Positions 1 to 11,709 of a DNA stretch of 64,000 nt are shown here, in pieces (within the stretch, counting starts at the first letter, position 1; each line of letters opens with the position of its first letter). The notes under the pieces are model-generated. The model was not told the origin of the DNA and made no database searches. It saw nothing but the letters and a program-made list of their open reading frames with translations. The translations under genes were made by a program, and so were the position numbers. The DNA is from Ixodes scapularis (lineage: Eukaryota; Arthropoda; Arachnida; Ixodida; Ixodidae), in NCBI RefSeq assembly GCF_016920785.2, contig NW_024609835.1:176490798-176554797 (forward strand), written 5' to 3'.

Positions 1-1250
1 GCGCCCTCTATGCGGAGGGCAAGTTCGTCTACTTCTCGCGCAGGGGGTAGCGGTGACGTCAGAACGCCGAGCCCTGATTGGCTGATGGGGCCCCCCTATC
101 TGAGCGTCGTCTGCTCCTTTGCAACGTCGTCTGCTCGCAACGTCGTCTGCGTCTGTCTTACCTTTCCTGCGACTATCGGAAGTGCAGAGGCCAGATTCAC
201 GAAACGATCTTACGCCAAAAATGTGCGTAAGACAAAACTTAAGAACGAATTCGTAGTCACGAAACGAAATTTTCGTAAGCGCAGGTTACGACAAAATCCT
301 ACGACAGCTCCGAAGCTGTCTTACGCACTTTTTACGATCAAATCAGCATGGCCGACAACGTCGCGGTCGCGACGACCCACGGACGTTTATTTTTTTTACG
401 TGCGGTTCTGGCGCGTCCCGACTTCAAGAAGCAAGAAAAAAGTAAAAAGTACTTGAAACAGACCACGACGAACAAGAACGCTGGATCCACAAACACCTGG
501 GAAAAGCTCCCACGGCCACGATCCCACCGAACGCGACCAAACGAGCTGGGCAGTTAGGCATAGCAGGCTCTCCGCGACTCGGCGACCGTCTGCCCACGAC
601 CGGCTGGCGTGCTGAGTGGAATATGCCCGCGCGACCCTTGTGAACCCTTCCCGTATAATATTTTGATTGCTGACCTCAATTTTAGATTAAGGGGTCAATT
701 TCTTCCTCTATTTATCTCCTTGTTTCCCGAGGCAACGGTGACTCTCGCCGATGAAAAAGCGGTGAATCTCCGACAGACGCAGCAAAGGTAAAGCAGCCAT
801 CGCTTTGACCGCTTTGACTAGCAGACGTAAAGCAGACGACGTTAACTGCGCCAACCCGCCGACGCCGTTAAAGAGTGAGGGGTCTCGCCGCACACGAATG
901 GAGGGAAAAAGTATTTCGGAGGGAACTTGCCTCGGTTCTAAGCAAAAAAAACCTCGGCGCCCCGGGACACCTCGCCAGGGAGTCCTTTGACTTCCCTCCT
1001 TGATGCGCGTCTGCTAGTTGTTAGACAAAAACAACGTACCGCTCGAGTTATTTCGTCTGCCCTCTCTTAAAGGCGAGGTCGAGTTCGCTCCGAAAGTCGC
1101 AGGAAAGAAGACAGACGCAGACGACGTTGCGAGCAGACGACATTGCAAAGGAGCAGACGACGCTGAGATAGGGGGTCGCGATCAGCCAATCAGAGTTCGG
1201 CGTTCTGACGTCACCGCTACTTCCTTTCTTATGCGCGGAAGACGAAAATG
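1..1250. repeat. Large inverted-repeat (fold-back) element, left end outside window
   Basis: Bases 45-183 and 1088-1224 are near-identical in opposite orientation, with about 900 bases between them. Each arm holds a GACGTCA core near its outer end and a set of short direct repeats built on GTCGTCTGC. Outside the arms the two flanks differ, and the left end may continue beyond base 1. No protein coding is visible in the spacer. This looks like a non-autonomous fold-back DNA element, but no target duplication can be checked. Confidence 0.6.
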
Positions 1251-2670
1251 AGCCCACTTGCGAGGCGTATAGCTCGTGAAAGTTGCGAATACCGATACAG
1301 CCAAGATAGCGCACGATAAAATTCGCTTCAAGTAAAAACGGCGAAGCGTCGCCGTAAAGACGTTGAGTCGCCGGCAGCCACCGCAGACCAACAGGGGCGC
1401 TCTCGCATATGGCACCACGTCACCGGCAACTAGGACAGATCTGTAGGAGCGAGCGCGTACTCATATGGCGGAAAAAGGCAGCAGAAATGAATTTCGATTT
1501 CTGTTCAATTTTCGATCCAGAGCGTCGTGCTTCCGCAGCCACTACAAGAACGGCCCAGTCGTTATCCAAGTTGGAGGCTGGAGTCAGTTCACTCTACAGA
1601 AGTGCACATATTGAAGGCGTCACCGCGGCAGTTCTAAATTACCAGGTGCGAGGGTTGCTATAGCAACAGCTGCGTCGGCTCCAACAAAGCGGGATAAAAA
1701 CGGATTTTGTTGGAGCCGACGCTGCTGTTGCCATAGCAACCGCCTCACTCGGTCAGAGTCAACGCAACTGTGTGAGTAGCCCTTCAGGGTATTCTCTGGC
1801 CACTATAGCTTCGCGCGCTGCTGCTGAGCGTGTGCTGAGAGCACGGTATAGACAAGACGCAGCGTTTGCCAGATTAGGTTGGCACCGTTAAAGCTGTTGC
1901 TCTTGAGGGTTTCGGAAGCTCGCCTTAGAAGCATAACTTAAAGGGGCAGTGCAACGATTTTAAGATTGAAATGATTTACTTATTGTATGTTTCATATTGC
2001 TCATCGTTCCACAAGTAAACGAAAACATACAGCCTACCCCCGAAATACAGCAATTTTACTGCGTAATCGCAAAAAAAAAAAAAAACGAATTATTTGTCGA
2101 TCTGCAGCCGCGTGTAGCGGTTACAGGAACTGCTGTGTGACGTACTCTGGGGGATGTCGTTTGTAAGTTAGCGATTTGGGCAATTTTGTGCTCAATCTAA
2201 AGTTAGTTATTAAAAAAATCATGTCTTTTGAGCCTATAGCGATGCGTGAAAAGTCTACTGTTATCTATAAAATGTATTAAATTGTCGTGGCGCCACCTAC
2301 CGGAAGCCAGCAAAACCATTCCCCTGCGCCGCCAAGAGCTCCGTCGTTTCCGCATTTTGTTTTTGCTACATTTCAGACAGCAACATGTTTCTGCGTGCGT
2401 GGGAGCTCACTAACGATGACAAAAAAGAAGGAGAGTCTCGTGAGCCAACGCGTGAGCGATAATCGAACTGCTTGGTCTACCCAACGGTTTGCCGACGTCC
2501 CGTTCTGTGCCAAGAACACACCTTGTCAAAATATTTGTACATATATTAAAGAGCTTCAGCTACGTCTCGAGTAATGCCTAGGATTCTGGTTGTTCGTGGA
2601 GCAGGTAAGATGTGGAACTTTCTTTTTCTCGTGTTTCTCAACGTAAGATCGTGTCGTCCGCCTCGATCAC
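1251..2670. other. No gene seen; short A-run and one strong hairpin
   Basis: Apart from the hairpin at 1653-1741 and a run of A near 2071-2085, I see no coding region with recognisable protein content. Short open frames near 2287-2574 have no family resemblance. Confidence 0.5.
1653..1741. repeat. Near-perfect hairpin, 36-nt arms
   Basis: Bases 1653-1688 and 1706-1741 are reverse complements with two mismatches over 36 positions, separated by a 17-base loop. The outer ends are GGTTGCTAT. It could be a tiny fold-back element or the folded part of a small RNA precursor; nothing in the sequence decides between these. Confidence 0.75.
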
Positions 2671-2675
2671 GGGCG

Positions 2676-2846
2676 ATGCCTACCGGGTGCGGTGTTTTGT
2701 TGTGCCTGAACCGGAGTCCCCTGTTTGTAAACCAAGATTGCTATCATCGTCTACCGCTCGAGGGACCCCTCAGGGGTACGTGGTGTCAGAGACCAACACG
2801 ACATGACGCCGTGTCGGTCGAGAACACGGTTGATACGGTATTTTGA
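2676..2846 (+). pseudogene. Possible THAP-type zinc-module fragment
   Basis: A 56-residue frame starts with ATG and has Cys at residues 5 and 10, Asn-Arg at 12-13, YHRLP at about 23-27 and Trp at about 36. This order and spacing match the first half of a THAP (C2CH) DNA-binding domain, where the second Cys/His pair would follow about 20 residues later. That second pair is missing and the frame stops. A stop-truncated relic or an exon of a THAP gene or transposase are both possible. The match rests on few residues and could be chance. Confidence 0.3.
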
Positions 2847-2849
2847 ATC

Positions 2850-4167
2850 AAAGGAGCGATGGAGGACCAAAAAAACAGAGGTCGCAGAGCCCATCCGGAA
2901 GTGACATGACCCCCAGAGTTGTTACTGTGCACGTGGCTCGGAAGTACTCTGTCGCCGATGCACAAGTTTAGAGGCGCCGAAAACTTCGATCTTTGCCAGT
3001 TTTTTTAAATAAAATCTAGCGCACGGAAACAGGACTGTTTTTTTCTTCTTGGACCTAGAAATGACCGAGACCGACTCCCACACTTATTAAGGCCAAAGCC
3101 CTATACGTCTCATCGTTCAGTCGACGTTCAAAGTCCTTGAGCGAAAACACGTCGGCGACACGAAAGATTCCAAAACGGAAGGCACCAATAAAACGGCGCC
3201 AAAAGTGCGTCGGCAGAGAGCGCGCTGTCTTCGGATGCTCGCTATCACGTTTACATCGGCGCTTGGGCTTTCGCCTTCAAGTCGCCTTAGGGATAACATA
3301 AGAGACCCAGTGAAAGTTTGGCAAAAGTTCGAAAATCGTTGCCCCGCCCGTTTGAAGCCCCCTGATATGATCGTGCTTGTTTTACAGCTTATGGTGGCAC
3401 TATATACAGGTAGCGACAAATGCACTAATGCACGAGTTGCCTACCACGTGCTCCCTTTGAAAGCAAATGGCGGTGCAGCACACACTTGTTCACACAACAA
3501 CGTTTGTCGGTAAATGTAAGAAACGCGAGGAGACGAATTTTATCTAAAACTTGAGCGGAACTGCGCCAGATACTCCGTTAAAAAAAAAAAAAAAAAACCG
3601 ACAACGACGACGGCAACGACAACAACTTGGCACACTGAGAAAGCTACAGGCCCGGAGAGTCCATTAGAATGCCGGAATGCTTAGGCACCTGGCAACGTAC
3701 GCTCAGCATGTGCTACTCTCACGGAAAGCTGTCACGTGCTTTGCGTCGACTTTGACATACGGAGGCCGTGACGCTTGGCCTTCGCCACGTTATGCTGCAA
3801 AAGTTTCGCAGCAAGTGTCCACGCGTTTTTTTCTTTTTTAATATTTGCTGCAGGCGGTATTTACGCATGAATCGAGGGTAAACCTAACTTGCATGGTTCA
3901 GCCGCGCTCGGCTTCTCTCCGCACTCGAGTTGAACCTGACCTATTTGGGTTAAAGCTTGTTCAGCACGCAAAACATAGCTATAGCTAGATTCACTAAAAT
4001 AAGCCACGCTTCTGAACAGCGGCACCTCTGCCATCTTGGCTGCGTAAACCCATGGTTGCCAGTTATCCGAAACTTCCTCTGAAATCACAGGAAACGGTAA
4101 AAATAGCGGACGCTCGCTGATGTTACGTAGGAGTAAAAACCGCCCCGAACTTCCTGGTACCACCCAC
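2850..4167. other. No gene seen; left part of the aminopeptidase gene region
   Basis: This lies downstream (minus strand) of the second aminopeptidase exon. I looked for the next M1 exon, which should encode the conserved segment before the catalytic site, and did not see it. There is an A-run at 3580-3597 followed by CAACGACG-like short repeats. Confidence 0.45.
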
Positions 4168-4406
4168 CTTTTGGATCCGTCCGGCTTGGAGACTGGACTT
4201 TTGTACATGCCAGCGGGAGACGAGCCGACGATGCCTACATAGCTGAGGCTGAGTTCGTACGTTTCGTTCGTTTTCATGGCATAGGCTAGCTTGAGCATCA
4301 GCACTTCAGTGGTGCTGTTCAAGATCACACGTTTGACAGCAATTTCGTGAACCTCTGCGGTGCTGTTGTTGTTGACTGTAATGTAGCTCACTCTGGCTGT
4401 GTTCAC
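4168..4406 (-). CDS. M1 aminopeptidase, exon 2 (N-terminal beta domain)
   Basis: On the minus strand this exon starts after a pyrimidine-rich tract ending in ACAAG and ends at AAAAG before GTGGGT, so both splice sites fit the GT/AG rule. It is 239 bases, entering in phase 0 and leaving in phase 2. The product continues the M1 N-terminal beta domain: alternating strand pattern, the NETYELSLSYVG strand, then GMYKSPV, which corresponds to the G-F/M-Y-R/K-S turn found in M1 aminopeptidases just before the conserved substrate-domain junction. There are several N-glycosylation sequons (NST, NST, NET), expected for an ectodomain. The open frame runs on into the intron at both sides, but the protein similarity stops at the proposed splice sites. 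The catalytic HExxH exon is not in this window. Confidence 0.8.
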
Positions 4407-4567
4407 CTTGTAGATTGAAAGAAAGGTTTGCTTTAAATTAGAAAGATCTTCGCGATCAATTCGTTTAAATGTCACCCTCGTGTATCACAATATGAATCAA
4501 AAAACAAACAAGCGCGGAAAAAATTGTAGTCAATAAAGCTCTTATCAATTCTGTCTTAGTTTTTTTA

Positions 4568-5206
4568 GAGCGCAGCTCTTAGGCGCTTGTTCCATTGCAG
4601 TCGTTGTCGCCGTCGAAGTGACCGCGCGCGTTGCATTATGGGATGTCACAGACCTATACCCTAATTTAATTCCCCGCTATATTTAGCGAAGAAACTGCAT
4701 TGATGTGTAGGTTTGTGACGTCCCATAATGCAACACTGCGCATTCAGTTTCCCCGTTAAATTTAGCGGTAAGGCTGACGTCACATGACCTCAATATTAAT
4801 TCAGTTTCCCCGCTAAATTTAGCGGGGAACTGAATCGGTGTTGAGGCCACGTGACGTCAATTCTCCCGCTAAATCCAACGGAGAAGCTGAATTTGCTCAT
4901 GGGTGACGTGACATGAAGTCATGCGACGTCATTTTCCCTGCTAAATTTAGCGGGAAAACTGAATTGGTGTTGAGGTCACCAGGTGTCAATTTTCCTGCTA
5001 AATTAAGCGGGGAAACTGTGAGAGGAGGGGAGGGTACAGAGGGGAGGAGGAGGGGAGGGTACGGAGGAGGAAAAGAGGAGAATGGGAGGAGGAGAGGAGA
5101 AGGAGGAGGGTGGGAGGAGAAGATAAGAAGGGGAGGGGGAGGGTACGGAGGAGGGGCATGCACTCTTCTCCGTACCCTCCCCTCCTCCGCCCTAAGAACT
5201 GCGCTC
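4568..5206. mobile_element. TA-flanked miniature element A carrying palindromic satellite units
   Basis: The ends are GAGCGCAGCTCTTAGG (4568-4583) and its imperfect reverse complement (5191-5206), each flanked by TA, as expected for insertion into a TA site. Inside are at least five imperfect units of roughly 70-90 bases centred on a palindrome of the type CCGCTAAATTTAGCGG, joined by CACGTGACGTCA-like stretches. The right third is a purine-rich GGAGG run. There is no coding capacity. A sister element with the same ends but a different internal array lies at 31337-31658. Confidence 0.7.
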
Positions 5207-5799
5207 TAATTTTGTATTACAGAGATTTGTAAACCTCTTCCATTTTTTTACATATTTTATCACGTCCTTATAAGTCAAACTTTTGTAACTAATAATGCAC
5301 CCAATGTATTTCGCCATTTTACAGCACAAACACGGTAGTCACGCGCGGTGTGAGTGCTTAGTTATAGCTATTTTGTGCACTTCACGGGCCACATAAGAAG
5401 TAACCCACGTATTAGCCTCAGTAAGAGCTCATTGACTGCAACGACTGTAATGGAAAATATGAGTACATAATCCTAGCGTTTGTCTATCATTCCCCTGTGT
5501 AATTAAACACTTCCATTAAGAAACTGTCAACCGCTCATTCGCGATCACTTTGTTCCCCAAGTTGCATTGTAAAAATGTCCATGTGTGTTTTTTGAAGAGA
5601 ACTTGAGAAAGCCAATCATTGTAATCTGAGGTGGGATGCTGCGACGAATGATGAGACTATGGACGACGCTAAAAACCGTTTTAACCTAAATAAATAACGT
5701 GCGGCGTGACTTTTACGCACTTATATTATGCTGACTGTCATAATGCAATCGTTTTCAGTCCAACGCTTTCTTGACCTTGCCATTCTCTGTGCTAGATGG

Positions 5800-5935
5800 T
5801 GCAACCCGTGAAAAAGATTGTACAAGATTGCACAATATTACAGAAGGCCGCAAGGTAACCATATGGTGGATACCGAGCCACCTCACCTATGGAAACGACG
5901 CAGCACATGTCGCCGCAGGGGAGGGGCAGGGGAAA
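5800..5935 (+). pseudogene. LINE ribonuclease H fragment
   Basis: The frame contains KVTIWWIPSHLTYGNDAAHV, which matches the last catalytic segment of the ribonuclease H domain carried by some non-LTR retrotransposons (V-x-W-I/V-P-G/S-H ... GN-x-x-A/AH). Only about 35 residues remain; the rest has decayed or been replaced by the neighbouring inverted-repeat element. It lies inside the aminopeptidase intron. Confidence 0.55.
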
Positions 5936-5994
5936 AGTCAGGGGAAGGGACGGCATTCCGTTGCTTCCCTTGCCTACCCGTTCCTATCCCGGCC

Positions 5995-6399
5995 ACGTAT
6001 TTGTACACGGTGGGCGAACGCGGCATCGCAACGCCGCTTGTGCCGAGGACACTGCGTCGTCACATATAGCAACGCGCGGTTGATGAGCCAGCCGGCAGGC
6101 GTTGCGCGTATATCACTGCAGTGCGTTTGAACCCCCCTCGGTCACGCCGTTTCGCGGCGACGTTGCGCATGCATCACTGGGGCGCGTGAATGAGCCGCCG
6201 CTCACTGCCACCGCGAAGCGGCGGTAACTGGAGGGGGAGGGGGGGAGGGAGATTAAAACGCGCCCCAGTGATGTACGCGCAACGTCCAATGCCGGCCGGC
6301 GCAGCAAGCGAGCGATGACGCAGCGTCCTCTTCAAAGAGCAGCCAATCCGGAGCGAGCGGCGTTGCCATGCCGCGTGTCGTCCGCCGTTTACAAATACG
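5995..6399. repeat. Fold-back element with about 145-170 bp arms
   Basis: Bases 5995-6139 and 6231-6399 are inverted copies, starting with CGTATTTGTA and ending in a C-rich (left) or G-rich (right) inner edge. The right arm carries about 25 bases missing from the left. No open frame with protein character is present in either strand, so the several predicted frames across it are shadows of the repeat. Confidence 0.65.
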
Positions 6400-7720
6400 C
6401 ATTTCGGCCTGCGCCCACGGCGATGTTGTAGAAAGATATACAGTCCCCTGGCTTGACACAGGACGAGGAAGCGGAACACCCTCTGGCACTCAAGACAGCG
6501 AGAGATTGAGGAGTCTCCTCTGCGGAGACTCGCACCAGGTTCCCTCCTACGGCTACACTCGGTGGGAACGCTCATGCATCCGGTGACTTAGAACACATAC
6601 GGTGATGGTCTCTAAACGAATCGCTCTGTCCAGCGATAAGCGAAAGAAGCAAAGCACACTGAAGGGTGAAATACATATGGGCAAAAATCGTGTCGCATCG
6701 CACCGCCACGCGGCGTAACTATAGAAACCACCAATGACAGGAACGGTTCTCATGGCGATGCCTCTAAGCGACGCGATATTTCCTCACATGTGTTTTACGC
6801 TTAAAGCCGAAGTCACAGGCATCAGGCTGATGCACAACCATCTGCTGTTTTTGTCGCGCGTTCACTGAATAACGAAACATGAGGCACGGTTTTGACCGAA
6901 GACGCCGTCTGCCATAGCTTAGCGAGCAGTTTGTGTCAAAATTAAATAAGGTTTAGGGTCGGCCATTCACTATACACCCTTTAAAGGTCGCAGTTAACGG
7001 GATCGTTAACGAGTTTTAGGATTTCGTCAGCAAAAAGCTCTGCGCACGCAAACAAATTGCATCGTTGCTATCGGCCAATCCAAAACTCGGTTTGGGTTCG
7101 GCGCATGCTCAGCAGAAATGACTCTATTTCTTTTCGTACGCCAAGAAATAGCGCCGCCACCACTTCGCATGCTCCGAGCCCCAGCCGCGTTTTGGACTGG
7201 CGCATGGTGACGAAGCTATTTTTCCATTCAAAAACTCAATTTCTCCTGTTCCAAACTTTGTTATTTTAAAACAAGCTATTTACACTGACAACTTAAAGGG
7301 GTCGGGTAACAATATTGGGTAGGAAAGTTACTCACTTTGCGCAAACTTACTGGCACTAGTAGGACACCAGAATACTCGAACGCCGCGCCACTGAAAAAGG
7401 AGCGTCTTCGTACCGATGTAACTCGAAGGCTAAGGGCGGTTTCTTTCTTCCAGCCTCTCCTTCGCAAAACTTGATGACGAGGTTTTGGGCAGGGTTGGGC
7501 AGAAATACTCAAAAATTTATTTGGAAATACAAATACTGAGATTCGATGCAATAGATAAAATACTGATACTAAAATATATCTGTAAAAATGTATCGCGATA
7601 CGTATTGGAAATACATTTTAAATACAGGCAAAAAGTATTTGGGAATACAAATGCAGGAATACATTTTAGGAAGGGCAGAAATACAAATACAGAAATACTG
7701 ATGCTGCAATACATTTTTCA

Positions 7721-7828
7721 AATTTGTTTGAGACGCCAACTGAGATGAAACTTAAAGTTTGAAGTGGAAGTTTCTGATCCAAAAATTACTTTCCCGTAGG
7801 CTTGGCATTTTGCCTTGAAGGTAGTGGT
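7721..7828 (-). pseudogene. BED-type zinc finger relic of hAT transposase
   Basis: The minus-strand frame reads TTFKAKCQAYGKVIFGS and then STSNFKFHL, which fits the BED finger of hAT transposases (F-x-x-K/A-C-x-x-C-G-K ... S-T-S-N-L-x-x-H-L). The second Cys has become Tyr, so the zinc site is broken. The equivalent stretch of copy B (27168-27284, plus strand) keeps the same words with other damage. No catalytic domain follows; the element is a non-autonomous derivative. Confidence 0.55.
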
Positions 7829-8984
7829 TTCGGACGGCGAGGAGTCTTCAATGAGCTCAAAAAAACGTTCCGTCAAGGACTGATTGCAGTCCCTTCCCTG
7901 ACATCCTGTCTGTGTGAGGAGGGATGCGAAAAGACTTCGACCTCTAAATAAATTCGATGTCACCCTAAATCCTATCAAAACGTCACAACGCTCCTGTCCA
8001 ATAAGGATGCCTCTGTCAACATTGATCACATGATTTCACGGCGGAATGAACTGATATTCTTTATCTGCAGGTGTGGCCTTCAACATGAAACTTTACCACA
8101 CAGCTGTATGACAAGACAACACGTACTTTTGATGTAGGTTACCTCGTTGGAGATCGTACAGGCAATGTCATTCGGAATTTTCAAGAATAGTGGACCACCT
8201 AGCTGAAGCATCCTGGAACACATGTCTTATCGTCTGTTACGGTTGAAAAACGATACGGTGGCATCCTATTGTGAAGGTCCTTTCTGCCGACCCTCCGCCT
8301 CCGAGGCATGGAATTGCAGTCCTCAAGTCTCGCCTAGCATCATCCAAACAGAGACCTCGCGGATTGCGACCTGATGTTGCCGGCACAGGTGCAAGCTCTC
8401 CGAGAAACAGCGCGCTTGAGACGAGTCGCAGGTTTACGAAGTCTGGGTCGGCACAGCAAGGCCACGTCTGGCCTCCTTCCAGGGTTTCGGATTATCAGAG
8501 CAGCGGGTCGCGTTCACGTCGGCTGATGACGTAACCTTGAGCCGTGCAATATTACGGGCGCAGCCGCAGGCGCATTCGAATATGTGTTGAACTTCACTGC
8601 GTGAGTCATCCTACTATTTCAAGCCAACCACCGCCAGGCTTGTGCTGCAACAGACTGTGAGTCTGTCTTGCCGGCTGGGCGTACTGTGTACGCTAAGGCA
8701 AGACAGACGGTTAGCAGCGGGCATTAGATGCCAGGAAACAATGACTAACAAAAAATCCCTACCTGAGGACCTGCGACAGAAGGTGCTCTGACTCCTCCCC
8801 TGGCACGCCACCTGGTTCGAGTCCCCCACTAGGCAAACTTCTCGGAAGAGAGAAGAGGACGCATAGCAAAATAGTATGGAGAATCGGAAGGAACCTTGGT
8901 CAGCATAGTAACAAGGCCCCAGCATCTCCTTGACCCAGGTGCCCTCGAAAATAAAACAAAAATTAAAACAAATTTCGGATTAGT

Positions 8985-9093
8985 TGTACCGGTAGGGGGC
9001 CTCTAAGAAGATTTTCCCTGCTTTAAAGAAGACGAGGAGGAATAAAGCGTTCTTTTTGGTCTCGCTCCAAGTGGCTGACGCTTCTTCGATACA
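8985..9093 (+). repeat. 5' LTR of Ty3/gypsy element 1
   Basis: It has TG...CA ends and equals the 3' copy in length (109 bases), differing by about ten substitutions. It contains AATAAA in its second half, a likely polyadenylation signal. The LTR is unusually short. Confidence 0.85.
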
Positions 9094-9110
9094 TGGTGTC
9101 AGAAGTGGGA
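9094..9110 (+). promoter_or_regulatory. Primer binding site of Ty3/gypsy element 1
   Basis: The 17 bases TGGTGTCAGAAGTGGGA directly follow the LTR. TGG at the start pairs with the CCA end of a tRNA. The rest resembles the 3' end of a leucine tRNA, but the tRNA identity is inferred. Confidence 0.7.
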
Positions 9111-9165
9111 TTTGTATAGTACAACGAACGCCGATACGTAACATCTGTTCCCTCCCGAGTGCCTA

Positions 9166-10596
9166 GTGATTTCTGACGACGCCGCAGAGAATTGGAATAT
9201 GTTCCGGCAGTGTACCGAGCTGTTCTTCAAGGCCACAGCACCAGCGAAAGAGAGGACGCCAGCGCAGAAAGCAGCCGTTTTTCTGCATGTAGCGGGACAA
9301 GAAGCTATTGAAGTATTCAACACATTTCCACTGACAGCGGCTCAACGAGAAGACTATGATGCCATCGCTCAAGCCTTTAAGGACTACTGAAGCTCGAAGT
9401 GCAACGAGACATACGAACGGTACGTGTTTAGAGCAAGGCAGCTGAAAGAGGGCGCGAGCTTCGAGCAGTTTCTTCGCGACGTACAGCTCAAGGCTCATAC
9501 ATGCAACTTTGGTGAACCGAAGGACTCCATGGTCAGAGACCAGCTAGTCTGCGGAATAACAGACAAAAAGTTGCGTGCTCGTCTTCTGCGAGAGAGGAAC
9601 CTTACTTTGGAATTGGCCATCGAGTTCTTCAAAGCCGCGGAGTTAGCGGCTGCCCAGAATCGCACCCTCGAAGGCGAAGCAAAGATTCACCGGATCAGCA
9701 AGTCGTCAGTAGCGCCAGGACGAGCCCCTCAAGACGAACAAAGGCGTCAGTGTGGCTACTGTGGAAGGAGCCATGAACCAAGGAAGTGCCCTGCCTGGGG
9801 CAAAACGTGCACGGCTTGCAAGAAAAAAAATCACTTCTCATCTTGCTGCCGAAGCAAAATAAATGTTCACGAGGTGCGAGCACCGACAACAGAGGAGCTG
9901 GAGCAGTCACTTGAAGACTCAGAGGACGACTTCCAGATACTGGCAATAGAAATTGACCAGGTGTTAGAAAAACAAGATTTGATTGAGACCGGTAATCTAG
10001 CCGGCCTCCCGACAAACATAAAAGTCGATACCGGAGCACAGCCAAACGTTCTGCCGTATTCTTACTTCCGCAAGATTGGGAGAGTAAGCGACTTGCAGCC
10101 GTCAAAAACCGTGCTGACTAATTACGAGGGCAATCCCATACAGCACTTCGGTACAGTCACGTTGCCTCTACAAGTTCAAGGCAAAGAGGAGAGAGTACCA
10201 TTCTTCATAGTGAAGAAAGGAACACAAGTTCTGCTTGGCCTTGAGTCATGCGAGCTTTTCGGACTTATTGTCAGGGTACATCAAGTGGCCTTTTACACCA
10301 ATCAAGACTTCGTAAGTGAGTTTCCGACCCTGTTTGAAGGATTACGATGCACGCGCCGGCCATACAGTCTGGTCCTCAAAAACGACGCTCGACCCTTCGC
10401 CATGGCTCCCAGGAGGGTACCGCATGCGCTTCGAGGCCCACTACGGAAGGAGTGGGCCCGCATGGAATCGGAAGGATTCATCACCAAAATGGACGAGGCG
10501 TCGGACTGGATGAGTCCGCTAATAATCGTTAAAAAGAAGGATGGGCGATTAAGAGTTTGCCTTGACCCGCGGCAAATAATCCGCAGTTTAAAATGA
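9166..10596 (+). pseudogene. gag-protease and start of pol, element 1
   Basis: One reading frame, broken by a TGA at 9388-9390 and without a usable ATG at its start, gives a retroviral-type capsid region. Two zinc knuckles follow at about 9751-9849: the first is C-x2-C-x3-H-x4-C and the second C-x2-C-x4-H-x4-C. The aspartic protease active site VDTGA is at 10021-10035. The frame runs into the first reverse transcriptase motif (SPLIIVKKKDGRLRVCLDPR) and stops at 10594. The fused gag-pol frame without a shift resembles the Mag-like group of Ty3/gypsy elements; that assignment is inference. Confidence 0.8.
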
Positions 10597-11649
10597 GAGT
10601 AATACGAATTTCCACGCCGGGAAGAAATAGAAGCAGAGCTAGCAGGAGCTATAGTGTTCAGCAAGCTGCATGCGAATTGTGGTTTCCATCAAGAACCGTT
10701 GGATGAAGAAACTTCTAAGATATGCACGTTCAGCACTTCGTTTGGGCGGTATCGATTCCTCCGTCTTCCGTTCGGGATTGCGTCCGCTCCCAAGGTCTTC
10801 CAGACAGCAATGAGCGAAGTATTCGAAGGCCTGCCACGTACACGTCTCTATATAGATGACGTGTTAGTCTGGGGCACGTCAAAAGAGCAACATGACGAAC
10901 GTCTACGTGCCGCATTAAATGCAGCAAGAAACGCCGGACTAACGCTCAACAAAGAAAAATGCACCTTTGTTAGAGATGAGATCTGATTTCTTAGAGACCG
11001 CATCAGCAAGAACGGGATAAGGCCAGACGAAGGTTTAATTAACTGCGTAGCCAGCATGCCACGCCCCTCAAGCAAGCAGGAAGGTCAGAGGTTTCTTGGT
11101 GGGGCAAACTGCTTCGGCAAATTTTTGCCGCAACTTTCAAGAAAAACGGAGGCACTCAGGGCCTTGATAAAGAAAGAAAACGTATTTGTGTTGCTGGCCG
11201 TTCATGACAAGGGGTAGAATAATTTGATTGAAATGCTCACGTCAGCCCCCGTCCTCGCGATATTTGACCCATCCAAACCGATAAAGATATCAGCTGACGC
11301 GTCGAGTTTTGCCATCGGTGCTGCACTATCTCAACTGCATAACCAAAATTGGCGTCCCGTGGCATATGCGTCACGTGTGCTGTCGAAGGCCTAAGCGAAT
11401 TATGCACAAATTGAAAAACAGACTCTTGCTGTAACTTTTGCTTGCGAGCGATTTCGAGAGTTTGTTGTGGGTTATCCCGTGCTTGTCGAAATGGGCCACA
11501 GGCCGTTCCTAGCAATAGCAAAAAAGAACTTCAGTGAAATGCCTCCGCGATTTCAGAGATATTTCCTCAGGCTGTTGCAGTTTGATGTCACGTTTCAGCA
11601 CATTCCCGGAAAGCAGCTGCTCTTAGCAGATGCCCTGTCACGGGTCTAA
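10597..11649 (+). pseudogene. Reverse transcriptase and ribonuclease H, element 1
   Basis: The frame continues with RLPFGIASAPKVFQ and the catalytic YIDD box (10849-10860). Later come the thumb and the connecting segment, then ribonuclease H with ISADASSFAIGAALSQ, the IEKQTLAV Glu segment and LLADALSRV near 11640. Stops occur at about 10984, 11216 and 11391, and there is a frame break near 10600. All catalytic acidic residues that I can locate remain, so the damage is mostly by stop codons. Confidence 0.8.
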
Positions 11650-11709
11650 GCTCCGAACACAAAGAAGGCCGACGCTGAACATGACGACATCGTCATCCAC
11701 GTCACCGGT

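Noticed and set aside
4790..4990. CRISPR-like array of palindromic units
   Set aside because: Units are degenerate, of uneven spacing and without unique spacers; the setting is eukaryotic. It is a satellite-type array.
4897..5209. Pro-rich and Gly-rich frames
   Set aside because: Produced by the GGAGG tract and palindromic units of miniature element A.
6174..6575. 133-residue minus-strand frame
   Set aside because: Lies over the arms of the inverted repeat at 5995-6399; no protein motif.
8700..8840. tRNA-like GGTTCGAGTCC in hAT copy A
   Set aside because: Only a B-box-like word is present; no A box at the right distance.
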